A stretch of 64,000 bases of DNA from Catenibacterium sp. co_0103 (GTDB lineage: Bacteria; Bacillota_I; Bacilli_A; Erysipelotrichales; Coprobacillaceae): positions 1 through 64,000 of the forward strand of contig NZ_RCYB01000003.1 in the NCBI RefSeq assembly GCF_004168205.1, in the 5' to 3' direction. A program made the translations under genes and the position numbers. The notes under the pieces were generated by a model. It ran no database searches and was not told where the DNA came from. It saw only the letters and a list, made by a program, of their open reading frames with translations. Shown piece after piece: positions 22,336-30,017 of this stretch (its first letter is position 1; the number at the start of each line of letters is the position of its first letter).

Positions 22336-23607
22336 ATGACCATCATCAAACAGGGAGGGGTGAGCAGCAAATCCCATCAGCGAAACCTCCGAGCCTACAT
22401 AAACGATGACAAGAAGGTGCTCCTGCGCGATTCCCAGAACATGGAGGAGTGCAAGGACTTGAAGCGGTGGGCGAGTTACATGGAGCGCACCCGCAAGACT
22501 TTCGGGCATGATAAGGCCGCCCGTCGCATCCGCGATAGGAAGACCGGTGAGTTGAAGGAGGCCAAGAACACAGTGCTGTTCCATCAAATCGTGGCCTTTC
22601 TTCCCGACGAGTGCGACCTAAACGGCGGCAAGCTCACGCCGGAGGACTGCATGAGATATGCGAGGGATTACGTCGGCACCTATTACCCGAACCAAGAGGT
22701 GGTCTTCGCCCTTCACAACGAGTATTGCAAGGAGGACAAGACCCATCGCTATGCGGTCCATATCGTCATAAACCGCAGCGACCTCTCAACCGGGAAGCGA
22801 TTGGATGAGGGTAGGGGCAAGGAGGCGAAGGTTCGCCGTGCCTCCCGCATCCGCAAGATGGACAAGGCATGGGGCTTGAAGCAGGTGGAGCGCGACGAGC
22901 GCAATTCCTCCGTCCATAAGAAGCAGCCGTCGAAGGTGGAGAAGGAGATAGAGGGGCGCGGTGGGGAGTCCTACAAGATGAACCTGCGCGAGCTGTGCCG
23001 CCTCGCAGCTGACAGGGCCGAGAACATCTACGAGTATCGTGAGATGCTTGAGGGCTGGGGCGTTGACACCCAGTTTCGCAAGGGCAGGCTCTATGTCACC
23101 GACACCGACAACTCCAAATATTCCTTCTCCCTCGCGAAGCTCGATGCCGACCTGAACGCGAACGGCCTTGAGGACCGCTTCTTGCAGAACGTGGAGGCGG
23201 ACATCGAGGCCAAGGGCGCGGAAATCGCCGAGGCCCGTGCAGCCGTCGAGGCCGAGCGCCAGCGCGTCACCGGCATCCGCGATGCCTACCTAGAGGAGAT
23301 GAGGAAGACCTACCTCGATTACCGCAAGAAGGCGCATGGCTTGGAGGGCACCGCCCTCGCCGCGTTCCCGAAGCTCGAACTCAAGCGCCCGCCCAAGGAG
23401 GTCGTGGACGACCCCGAGGTGAAGCGACTGTGGCTCGCGTACCGTCGCGGTGCCGACGAGTTGCGCGTCGAGATGGCCTCCGAGGTCCCCTATGCACGCA
23501 AGCCCAAGAAGGGCGGCGGTACGAGCGGGTCCGGTAGCCAGCCGCGCCGCGAGGCCCCGTCCATGGGTAAGGATGAGCGCGGGCATGAGCGAACGGACGT
23601 GCGCTAA
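22336..23607 (+). CDS. MobA/VirD2-family relaxase
   Basis: A 423-residue relaxase. The N-terminal domain holds RNLRAYINDD (candidate catalytic Tyr 21), LFHQIVAFLPDE (about residue 82) and THRYAVHIVINRSDL (about 136-150), corresponding to the HUH motif. The expected first His of HxH is Ala140, with His137 nearby. The C-terminal part is coiled coil (about 290-330) and a basic disordered tail ending in Arg. It nicks oriT and pilots the strand through the T4SS. The ATG follows GGAGGTAGAGCC. It lacks the clear 17-residue tag of other cargo. Confidence 0.82.
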   Translation: MTIIKQGGVSSKSHQRNLRAYINDDKKVLLRDSQNMEECKDLKRWASYMERTRKTFGHDKAARRIRDRKTGELKEAKNTVLFHQIVAFLPDECDLNGGKLTPEDCMRYARDYVGTYYPNQEVVFALHNEYCKEDKTHRYAVHIVINRSDLSTGKRLDEGRGKEAKVRRASRIRKMDKAWGLKQVERDERNSSVHKKQPSKVEKEIEGRGGESYKMNLRELCRLAADRAENIYEYREMLEGWGVDTQFRKGRLYVTDTDNSKYSFSLAKLDADLNANGLEDRFLQNVEADIEAKGAEIAEARAAVEAERQRVTGIRDAYLEEMRKTYLDYRKKAHGLEGTALAAFPKLELKRPPKEVVDDPEVKRLWLAYRRGADELRVEMASEVPYARKPKKGGGTSGSGSQPRREAPSMGKDERGHERTDVR

Positions 23608-23713
23608 GTAGCGGTCCCGTGAAGATACCCAACCTCCCGCATGACCGGCAGGAGCGTGCGTGCCATACAGGTGATGCGTCATAAGATGAGGAAGAACGGG
23701 GAGGTCCGCACCG

Positions 23714-23911
23714 ATGAGTAAGGTGGACGGCGACCTCATCCAAAGCATCCTCTGGTACGCGATAGCCGCCATCTGGGCACTCATCGCGATAGCTCGGTGG
23801 CTCAGCGGCGGACCCGATGGGGCGGATGCCATGACCCACTTCGGCATCGCCTTCATCTTGGCGAACATCTTCGAGCTTCGGTCGGAGATGGGTAAAATTG
23901 GAGAAAAGTAG
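23714..23911 (+). CDS. Small membrane protein
   Basis: A 65-residue protein with one strong helix (ILWYAIAAIWALIAIARWL) and a second weaker one (FGIAFILANIFEL). GAGG lies upstream of the ATG. It follows the relaxase by about 100 nt, and its end overlaps the dyad of the next promoter. Confidence 0.55.
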   Translation: MSKVDGDLIQSILWYAIAAIWALIAIARWLSGGPDGADAMTHFGIAFILANIFELRSEMGKIGEK

Positions 23912-23943
23912 TTTACTATTGATATAGTATGGTATAATACTAT
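23909..23943 (+). promoter_or_regulatory. Extended -10 promoter with ATAGTAT/ATACTAT operator
   Basis: ATAGTAT (23924-23930) and ATACTAT (23937-23943) flank the -10 of TG-G-TATAAT (23930-23938). A second dyad GTAGT-TT-ACTA lies at 23909-23919. Member of the shared promoter family. Confidence 0.65.
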
Positions 23944-23962
23944 TGCATGGAAAGGAGAACGA

Positions 23963-24124
23963 ATGGCTAACAAAGAATGCAGGGAGGCGGATTGCGCCCA
24001 TTGGCTCGGCAGAAATCTGGGATGCGAATACACCGATTTGGATGGATGCCGCATCGACCCTCGCAACTGCCCGGAATATATCAGTTGCGAGGATTATCAC
24101 GAGCAGGAGGAGTTCTATGAGTAA
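23963..24124 (+). CDS. 53-residue Cys-rich protein
   Basis: A short reading frame with AAAGGAG 5 nt upstream of its ATG and a promoter-operator just before. It has six Cys (C6, C11, C21, C29, C36, C42), with HWLGRNLGCEYTDLDGCR in the middle. A small metal-binding or disulphide-bonded protein is likely. It overlaps the next gene by 8 nt. No family recognised. Confidence 0.6.
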   Translation: MANKECREADCAHWLGRNLGCEYTDLDGCRIDPRNCPEYISCEDYHEQEEFYE

Positions 24125-24332
24125 GGAGCAGGCGACGGAGAAGTGGGTCGTGGAGGTGCGCCGCGCCCACGCATTGGAGCACCGACCGGGCAACTGGTGT
24201 TGCGTGGCCCAATGTGATGACGGCCAGACCGCCATCACCGTGGCCGATGCCTTGCAGAACTTCATGCGAACCGGTCTCATAGGCGATGATTTCCACACCC
24301 GCACCAGACTGGTGGGCGAGAAGGGGGCGTGA
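24117..24332 (+). CDS. Small unknown protein
   Basis: A 71-residue soluble protein (KWVVEVRRAHALEHRPGNWC and ADALQNFMRTGLIGDDFHTR). GAGGAG lies directly upstream, and the start overlaps the preceding gene by 8 nt, so it is probably translationally coupled. No family recognised. Confidence 0.55.
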   Translation: MSKEQATEKWVVEVRRAHALEHRPGNWCCVAQCDDGQTAITVADALQNFMRTGLIGDDFHTRTRLVGEKGA

Positions 24333-24336
24333 CGGC

Positions 24337-24942
24337 ATGGCATATAGCGCGAAGAACGTCAAGGAATCTCTAGGGCAAGGGGAGGATATGGAACGCGATG
24401 ACGAGCGCGTCGAGACGCACATCAGCGGAGTCAGGAACCTCAGCGAGGAGGCGCGTGAGATGCGTGCCGCAGGCCGCAAGCTGGTTGGCGAGAACGAGGA
24501 GAAGGCCGATGACCTCAGCGATTACCGAAGGCTCTCCGGTTCCGTGAAGAAGCTCAAGGAGAGCGTGGATGCCCAGAGGGCCGAGGTCAATCAGGCCGTG
24601 AAGAAGATGGACCAGACGCTCTATGAGATGCGCAATCTGGTTGATAGGGTCGAGGAGCTGTACAACAGCACCAAGGACGAGACCCATTCCGCAGAGCAGG
24701 CCGCGCTCAACGGCGTGAACAAAGCGCAGGAGAAAGCGCAGGAGATAACCCTTCGCAACATAGACGAGGCGACGCAGCGCAGTAAGAAGGCCATCGACAC
24801 GATGGTCTTGGAGTCGAAGCGGCGTATCGAGCGCCTTGCGATGGTCACCCTGCCGGACCGCATGTTCCATTTCCTCAAGTGGACGGCGCTCATGCTCGTG
24901 CTGTTCATCTTGGTCCACATCGTCTGGCAGATGTTCTCGTAA
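24337..24942 (+). CDS. Membrane-anchored coiled-coil protein with an N-terminal tag-like motif
   Basis: A 201-residue protein. Near residue 33 it carries NLSEEAREMRAAGRKLVGEN, which closely resembles the C-terminal tag of the cargo proteins (compare TLKGESEQMRESSAKL). A long coiled coil (about residues 60-170) follows, then a single C-terminal membrane helix (FLKWTALMLVLFILVHIVW). Start ATG 24337; a second ATG at 24388 follows GGGGAGG closely. Tail anchoring with the tag-like motif exposed in the cytoplasm suggests a docking or regulatory role in substrate recruitment, which is inference. Confidence 0.6.
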   Translation: MAYSAKNVKESLGQGEDMERDDERVETHISGVRNLSEEAREMRAAGRKLVGENEEKADDLSDYRRLSGSVKKLKESVDAQRAEVNQAVKKMDQTLYEMRNLVDRVEELYNSTKDETHSAEQAALNGVNKAQEKAQEITLRNIDEATQRSKKAIDTMVLESKRRIERLAMVTLPDRMFHFLKWTALMLVLFILVHIVWQMFS

Positions 24943-25021
24943 CACGCAGGCTCGAAGATGCGCGTGATTTCGCCCTATGCGGATGACGCGGACACATACA
25001 TATAGGTTCAGATTGAAGTAA

Positions 25022-25039
25022 GCGCCGCGCTCGCGGCGC
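25022..25039. repeat. Perfect GC palindrome before a ribosome site
   Basis: GCGCCGCG-CT-CGCGGCGC, an 8-bp stem with a 2-nt loop, sits 22 nt before the start of the 25062 gene. It could modulate its translation or mark an operator. The rest of 24943-25061 holds nothing I can support. Confidence 0.5.
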
Positions 25040-25061
25040 GGGATTGAAAGGAAGATTGGTC

Positions 25062-26288
25062 ATGGAAGACAAGAAGGATTTCGATAAGGATAAACAGGAG
25101 ATGGGCACAAAGCAGATGCCGCATGTCCCGATTGAAGATGAGGACACCGGGAAGAAGGGCACCATCGTGCTCTTCGGCCATGAGTTCGACAAGAAGAAGG
25201 CCGTGATGGCCGGACTCGGCGGGCTGCTGGCAATCGCCCTCATCGGAGGCGGTGTCTGGTACGCGGCTTCGCAAAAGCCGGAGCCGAAGGAGCCTACGCC
25301 CATCGAGCAGACTGAGAAGCAGGAGCAGCAGGTCATCCAGCTCGGTGCCAAGTCGGACGGCTGGGTGAAGGGCGAGTCCTCGCCGGTCATCGCCCACATC
25401 GTGAACAAGGAAGAGAAGGTGGACTACTACCACGCCTACGACGCGAACGAGCCGCATGCGCTCGACGTGCCAGCAGAGGGCGAGTACGAGGTCTCCTTCA
25501 TTAGCCCCGTGGACAAGGACGGCTCCACCTACGAGGTCCCCAAGACCGCCAAGGTGAAGTCCGGGGTCGAAGACAAGGATGGGAAGGACACGGGGGATGA
25601 ACTGCCCTTCGAGTTCAAGCCCATCGCAGCTGACAAGGCTGACGCGGATGCGCTCAACGCCATCGTGAAGTCCGTCGGCGAGGCCGTGAAGAAGGGCGAC
25701 GAGACCCTGACCGGAGTGAACGGCACCAAGGTCATCGAACTGGTCAAGGAGAACGCCAAGGCGAACCCGAACGCCGACAAGGACAAGGTGGATGAGGAGA
25801 GCCAAAAGGCCGAGGAGGGCGTGACCGACGAGCCGTCAGGTAACAGCGATGGTACGCCTGCCCCCGAGACCGGTGGCAATGACAACAGCGGCAGTGCATC
25901 TGGCGGTGGTAACGGTGGGAACTCCGGCTCAAATGGCGGGGGTGGTAGCTCGAACAGCGGTGGCGGTGAGAGCAAGCCGCAGCACACCCATAACTGGGTT
26001 CCCCAGACCACGGTTGTGCATCACGATGCTGTGTATCAGACGATTCATCATGATGCGGTGTATGGAACCGGTGTCGAGTGTAATGGATGTTTCGCTCAGT
26101 TTGATTCGTATGGAGCTTGGAAAGCACATTGCAACTCTCAACTAGACAGTGGAAACACTAATTGCATGGGCTATCATACTATCAATATAGTATTAGAGCA
26201 AGCATGGGACGAGACTGTTGAAGTTTCTCCTGCATGGGACGAGACTGTTACTATCGGATATGCCTGCTCCTGCGGTGCGGCTAAATAG
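25062..26288 (+). CDS. Membrane-anchored surface protein with Cys/His repeat domain
   Basis: A 408-residue protein: charged cytoplasmic N-terminus, one membrane helix (AGLGGLLAIALIGGGVWYAA, about residues 47-70), and an extracellular region. That region has a beta-rich domain (VDYYHAYDANEPHALDV), an acidic linker, and a long Gly/Ser/Asn linker. The C-terminal 95 residues have HTHNW, VVHHDAVY repeats, ECNGCFAQF and YACSCGA. This terminal domain is shared with the protein at 30018-30572. The start is ATG 25062 after AAAGGAAG. It is probably exposed on the donor surface and involved in mating contact. Confidence 0.7.
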   Translation: MEDKKDFDKDKQEMGTKQMPHVPIEDEDTGKKGTIVLFGHEFDKKKAVMAGLGGLLAIALIGGGVWYAASQKPEPKEPTPIEQTEKQEQQVIQLGAKSDGWVKGESSPVIAHIVNKEEKVDYYHAYDANEPHALDVPAEGEYEVSFISPVDKDGSTYEVPKTAKVKSGVEDKDGKDTGDELPFEFKPIAADKADADALNAIVKSVGEAVKKGDETLTGVNGTKVIELVKENAKANPNADKDKVDEESQKAEEGVTDEPSGNSDGTPAPETGGNDNSGSASGGGNGGNSGSNGGGGSSNSGGGESKPQHTHNWVPQTTVVHHDAVYQTIHHDAVYGTGVECNGCFAQFDSYGAWKAHCNSQLDSGNTNCMGYHTINIVLEQAWDETVEVSPAWDETVTIGYACSCGAAK

Positions 26289-26334
26289 AATACTGGATTA
26301 CAGTTTTGTAAGTTGCTCTATCTTGCAAAAAGAA

Positions 26335-26361
26335 AAGCCCCCGGTTACCAGCCGGGGGCTT
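26335..26361. terminator. Bidirectional rho-independent terminator
   Basis: AAGCCCCCGG (26335-26344) pairs with CCGGGGGCTT (26352-26361). A/T tracts lie on both sides. It ends the plus-strand surface gene. Confidence 0.85.
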
Positions 26362-26619
26362 CGTCATATCAGTGCCGTGCAATCCATCTCGGGATTCCAC
26401 CCCGAACCCCGCAAGGGACGCGTCCCTTGACCCGTATCTCGGGTTTTACCCGAACCCATCCTCGCCGGAGGGCAGGGAAAGCAGGAGGCCTCCTTTCCTT
26501 TACCGAGAGGATTCCCTGTGAGCCTCCTGTAAACGGGCTTTCGCGGCATATCCTCGCCAAGGCTCCGGTATTCCACGCTCCCGTTGACAACGGCTCCGCG
26601 CCGATTTCATGCAAAGGAA
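26362..26619. other. Structured gene-free region between two terminators
   Basis: No credible gene. Palindromes seen: AAGGGACG-CGTCCCTT (26413-26428), TCGGGT-TTT-ACCCGA (26439-26453) and AGGAGGCCTCCT (26483-26494). The last lies inside arms CAGGGAA (26473-26479) and TTCCCTG (26512-26518). Confidence 0.5.
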
Positions 26620-26643
26620 AAGCCCCGGTTTATACCGGGGCTT
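26620..26643. terminator. Bidirectional rho-independent terminator
   Basis: AAGCCCCGGT (26620-26629) pairs with ACCGGGGCTT (26634-26643) with loop TTAT, preceded by A-rich sequence. It would end the minus-strand vapD operon. Confidence 0.85.
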
Positions 26644-26694
26644 CATGCAGGTCATATGGAAACCCGAACGAAAGACGTATCTAGTTGAATGCCC

Positions 26695-26943
26695 TCAATG
26701 GCACAAGGCGAAGATATAGTATCCACAAATTACGACTCCGAACATGAGCCATGACCCGATGGCAGACCATTTGGTTGCGACTTTTGCGACCGTCGGAAGA
26801 TTTCGATATTTCAGACGATAGAAGATGAGGGCATAGATTACCGCGATATATTGAAAGAACATTCCAAGTACGAACCACATCGCTTTCCATTCTTTGGTCA
26901 GTACGGGAACTTTGTAACGTCCGTCAAGAATCTCGTATTTCAC
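26695..26943 (-). CDS. Small two-pass membrane protein
   Basis: An 82-residue protein with two membrane helices (MWFVLGMFFQYIAVIYALIF and SAIGSWLMFGVVICGYYIFA) and a soluble start (EILDGRYKVPVLTKEWK). It begins at GTG after AGGTGAGGAAAG. It follows the VapD-like gene by about 20 nt, so it belongs to the same operon. AT-richer than most of the window. Confidence 0.55.
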   Translation of the reverse strand: MKYEILDGRYKVPVLTKEWKAMWFVLGMFFQYIAVIYALIFYRLKYRNLPTVAKVATKWSAIGSWLMFGVVICGYYIFALCH

Positions 26944-26965
26944 CTTTCCTCACCTCGCTTAGTAC

Positions 26966-27424
26966 TTATCGTTCGTTATTCTTTACCGGTGCTTCTCGAT
27001 TTTGCCCGGTGTTATTCTCTAATGCTCTTGCTGCTTTCCTCATGGCCTTCATCTCAGATTGAAGGGTTGCATGAGGTTCAGGCTCATCTGGAAGTTCCAC
27101 CTCATCATTGATATGGTCAAGGTGCTCAAGGACATCATGGCGCTTGCCGATTTCGGTGAGGGTTGCAGCTTGGGCGCATTCCCTGAACCATGGGAACGTC
27201 GCTTGCAGTCTCTCCAAAACCGAGAATGCGTCGGCATAGGACATTCCATGGATAGATTCGTATCCCGAATACTGGGAATGCTCGAATCCGTTGGCCTCCA
27301 TGAAAGCCTTGATTTTCGACCATGCGTTGTTGTAACTCGTGGTGCTACCAGAAGGAGATGGATATAACTCCTCTAGCTTCTCGTTATCCAAATCGAAATT
27401 GAATGCCTTGCGTTTGTGCGACAT
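26966..27424 (-). CDS. VapD-like endoribonuclease with the C-terminal tag
   Basis: A 152-residue protein. The first 100 residues match VapD: KAFNFDLDNEKLEELYP with the conserved Asp, TSYNNAWSKIKAFMEANGFE, SGYESIHG, and FPWFRECAQ. VapD is a Cas2-like RNase fold acting as toxin or virulence factor. Standard VapD ends near residue 95. Here an acidic linker and the shared tag ATLQSEMKAMRKAARAL are added, 17 residues before the C-terminus. It starts 15 nt after the partner gene stop. Delivery through the T4SS is inferred from the tag. Confidence 0.78.
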   Translation of the reverse strand: MSHKRKAFNFDLDNEKLEELYPSPSGSTTSYNNAWSKIKAFMEANGFEHSQYSGYESIHGMSYADAFSVLERLQATFPWFRECAQAATLTEIGKRHDVLEHLDHINDEVELPDEPEPHATLQSEMKAMRKAARALENNTGQNREAPVKNNER

Positions 27425-27439
27425 GGTACATCATCGCCG

Positions 27440-27772
27440 TCATGCGTATAAGCGCTCTGGATTGTTGCGGCGCAAGACATCAAGGTAGTCAACCTGCTCA
27501 TCGCAGTCGTCCTCAAAAGCGGTCATGGACTTGATATTACGCATGACCCATCCGGTTCTGGACAACAGTGACAACGCGAGGCACTGCGACTCGACCTCAT
27601 CGCCGTCAGTCGCCTTCCAAGTCCCTTGAGCGATGCGGATACATCCGTACCGAGAGAGGTTCCTGTCCGTGTAATCGTAGAGTGTTTCGATGTCGTACCC
27701 ATTGCGTTTCGCCTTGTTCTCATCGAACTCGATGGTGAAGCTCCATGGAGTCGGTTCAATCACTTTCGGCAT
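27440..27772 (-). CDS. Probable antitoxin/partner of VapD
   Basis: A 110-residue protein (WSFTIEFDENKAKRNGYDIE, then LYDYTDRNLSRYGCIRIAQG). Small proteins with FTIEFD and a GYxxExLY helix commonly precede vapD genes in Firmicutes and Actinobacteria. The start chosen is the ATG at 27772, 9 nt after GGAGG; ATG 27781 abuts the ribosome site. It has no tag, unlike the RNase it precedes, so a delivered toxin would leave its partner behind. That is inference. Confidence 0.6.
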   Translation of the reverse strand: MPKVIEPTPWSFTIEFDENKAKRNGYDIETLYDYTDRNLSRYGCIRIAQGTWKATDGDEVESQCLALSLLSRTGWVMRNIKSMTAFEDDCDEQVDYLDVLRRNNPERLYA

Positions 27773-27842
27773 ATATTTCATCCTCCTTCACCTCGCTTAT
27801 AGTGCCTTTCTACTTCTAATGTTGATAGTTTTCTACACTACT

Positions 27843-27865
27843 ATTATACTACATTTCAGCCATTT
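27843..27865 (-). promoter_or_regulatory. Minus-strand promoter with GTAGTATAAT
   Basis: On the minus strand GTAGTATAATAGTAG provides a TATAAT -10 (27843-27848) within TAGTA half-sites, about 70 nt upstream of the VapD partner gene. It is related in sequence to the plus-strand operator family. Confidence 0.45.
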
Positions 27866-27878
27866 CCACAACTGTTTT

Positions 27879-28931
27879 CTACCGCGCGGAGACCGCGATT
27901 TCAGGCGCTTTGGCCTGTTCATCATGGCTCTTCGCCGCGTCCTTCATGGCTGTGACTTCGCCCTTGAGGGACACCTTCTCGGGTGCACGTTCCACGTCGC
28001 GGTCGCGGCGCTTCTCCAAGACATCGTTGTAGCGCCCGATGATGAGGGTGCCCGCCTTATCGGCCTTCGCCGCCGCCTTGAACAGGTATGATGGGTCGTC
28101 TTCCAGCGCGTGCATCCACGATTGCAGGTAGGAGACGTGGTTCTCGTAATGCTCGCCCTCGTAGTCGGTGTTCTGGATGCCGAGGTCTGCGGAGAGGAAA
28201 AGGGAGCCGAGTTCGGCCACAAGCTCCTCCTGCGCATACTCGGGGCTTCCGAAGTCAGTGTTGCAGCCGCGATTGAGGGCGGAGGGGTGTCCGGTCGAAT
28301 GGGTCATCTCGTGCAGGAGTACGCGAGTGAACGTCTCATCCGATAGGAAGGTCTCGCGCGGGGCGATGAGGATGCGGTCGGAGCCGGGGGCGTAACCGGC
28401 GCTCCCCTGATAGCGCATGGATTCCACGATAGGGCACCGGGAGGAGAGGATGAGGTCGTCCGCGATAGCGGCGGTGCGGTCGCTCACATGCTCCGGTGCC
28501 GGTGGGGCGGGGATGCCCTCAATCTCGCTGGCGTTGAAGACGTTCCAATAGCCCACGCAGCGCAGGTAGTGGCCGGTGACCTCCTTCTCACCCGTGTCCT
28601 TGTTCTCCTCCTTGATGGAGAACTCGCGCCATTTCTCGATGAGCGCGGCCTTGGCCCCCTTCTTGAGGTGCCAGCCGCTATCGCGAATCTGGTTGAAGGT
28701 GCACCAACGGTTGTCCGTGAACCCGCGCATGTAGCCCACGAAACCGAGATGGAGGCGGTTGCCGCCCTGATACACCGTGCCGGATACCGGGTTGTGGGGA
28801 CTGAGGGAGGGGATGTAGGGTTCCGACCAATGGAGTCCGTCGCGTTTCATGTCCTCGATAATCTTCTCGACCACAAGCGCACGCTGTTTCTCCACGATTT
28901 CAAGCGACTTCGATTTCTTCTGCTCTTTCAT
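27879..28931 (-). CDS. ardC: ArdC-like antirestriction protein with the C-terminal tag
   Basis: A 350-residue ArdC/DUF1738-type protein. The N-terminal ssDNA-binding domain has VVEKIIEDMKRDGLHW, YQGGNRLHLGF and GWHLKKGAKAALI. The C-terminal zinc-metallopeptidase domain has LLHEMTHSTGH (about residue 235) and EELVAELGSLFL. ArdC proteins protect incoming DNA from restriction, and one has been shown to travel with DNA through a T4SS. The C-terminus has the tag VSLKGEVTAMKDAAKSH. The start is ATG 28931 after GAAAGGA. The family is firm; delivery here is inferred. Confidence 0.88.
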   Translation of the reverse strand: MKEQKKSKSLEIVEKQRALVVEKIIEDMKRDGLHWSEPYIPSLSPHNPVSGTVYQGGNRLHLGFVGYMRGFTDNRWCTFNQIRDSGWHLKKGAKAALIEKWREFSIKEENKDTGEKEVTGHYLRCVGYWNVFNASEIEGIPAPPAPEHVSDRTAAIADDLILSSRCPIVESMRYQGSAGYAPGSDRILIAPRETFLSDETFTRVLLHEMTHSTGHPSALNRGCNTDFGSPEYAQEELVAELGSLFLSADLGIQNTDYEGEHYENHVSYLQSWMHALEDDPSYLFKAAAKADKAGTLIIGRYNDVLEKRRDRDVERAPEKVSLKGEVTAMKDAAKSHDEQAKAPEIAVSAR

Positions 28932-29012
28932 TTCAGTCCTTTCCGCGTCAGCCGATGGCATCATTATATCAACGCGCGTGGCGGGCCACCTGACGCCGAT
29001 TTTCGGTGGTTG

Positions 29013-29050
29013 AAGAAAAAACGACCCCACAGAATCGTTTCTGCGGGGTC
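29013..29050 (-). terminator. Terminator of the sortase operon
   Basis: On the minus strand GACCCCGCAGA and TCTGTGGGGTC pair with one G-T, followed by GTTTTTTC. Nearly the same sequence as the terminator at 12352-12387. Confidence 0.88.
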
Positions 29051-29108
29051 TTGGGAGGATGGTGTCGAGTTCAGCCCCCGGCAACATGGCAAACCGCCTG
29101 GAACGGTC

Positions 29109-29897
29109 TCAGGATGCGTCTGGTGCGATTTGCGTATTTTCGGCTTGATTCTTGGCCGTTTCTTGCATACTCGTGACGAGGACGGTGCGCTCGTTATCGA
29201 CCCAGATGTTATAGGAGCAGGTGACGAGCGAGATGACCTGACCCGGTTCCGTCTCAACATCGAGCACCATGGCGGCGTTCGCACGCGATTCGCCGTACCA
29301 TGCGCGGAAGTCCGCCTCACCCTCGAAGTCGATGCGCTTGTTGCGCTCGCGACCGTTGACTATCTGCGCGAACCGCGCCTCGTAGGTCATCTTCGAGGTC
29401 GGGGTCTGGATGAGCACGCGGGCGTGCTCGCGGGCGAAGTCCTCGTCCTTGTAATCGGCGACGGTTCCCATGGGGGCCACCTTCTTGTCGTTCCAGAAAT
29501 GATGCCCCAAGATGACGGCGTTGCGGCTGGACAGCCCCAGCTCCTCGCAATCGGCATCAAGGTAGATGGCACCGGCTGGGTTGTAGTTGCCGTACACGTC
29601 GTGCTTGAGGTAATAGCCGGGGGCGTCTCCATGGGCTTGCAGGATGGGGGAGTCCACGGTGGTGCCGGGGATGGTGACCCAGCCGATGACATCCGGGTTG
29701 ATGTCCTGCCAGTAATCCCAATCGACCGCAGGAAACCCATCGCCGTCCTCCACCGTGGACTCGGTGGCCGCGTCTGGCGAGGGCGGTGTATGCGCCGCCT
29801 GCCTGCAATAGAGGAGGAAGGCGAACATCGCTGCGGCGCTCAGCAGGAAGACAGCTGAGGCCGCGAAAGCTATGCGCGATTTCGTTCTCTTCTTCAA
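29109..29897 (-). CDS. Class B-type sortase
   Basis: A 262-residue sortase. It has an N-terminal membrane helix (residues 10-30), then WDYWQDINPDVIGWVTIPGT and GNYNPAGAIYLDADC. The catalytic triad is His in AVILGHHFW, Cys in LVTCSYN and Arg in NERTVLV. It would anchor the giant surface protein encoded upstream. The start is TTG 29897, 9 nt after AGGAGG. It is the last gene of an operon with the two surface proteins, followed by a strong terminator. Confidence 0.88.
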   Translation of the reverse strand: MKKRTKSRIAFAASAVFLLSAAAMFAFLLYCRQAAHTPPSPDAATESTVEDGDGFPAVDWDYWQDINPDVIGWVTIPGTTVDSPILQAHGDAPGYYLKHDVYGNYNPAGAIYLDADCEELGLSSRNAVILGHHFWNDKKVAPMGTVADYKDEDFAREHARVLIQTPTSKMTYEARFAQIVNGRERNKRIDFEGEADFRAWYGESRANAAMVLDVETEPGQVISLVTCSYNIWVDNERTVLVTSMQETAKNQAENTQIAPDAS

Positions 29898-29965
29898 TTC
29901 TGTTCACCTCCTAGCTTCTAATCATATCATCCGTCGTTTCTGGCTTTTGAATCGTCTCCATGAGA

Positions 29966-30001
29966 AAGACCCGGCACCCCGATTGCAGGATGCCGGGTCT
30001 T
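29966..30001 (-). terminator. Rho-independent terminator
   Basis: AAGACCCGGCA pairs with TGCCGGGTCTT over 11 bp, with TTTC on the minus strand. It lies between the small surface protein gene and the sortase gene, so the sortase may be partly uncoupled. Confidence 0.8.
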
Positions 30002-30017
30002 GAAAAGGAGAGGGTCG

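Noticed and set aside
26369-26684. Reading frames in the structured intergenic region
   Set aside because: No ribosome sites, lie across palindromes and a terminator, and lack domain features.
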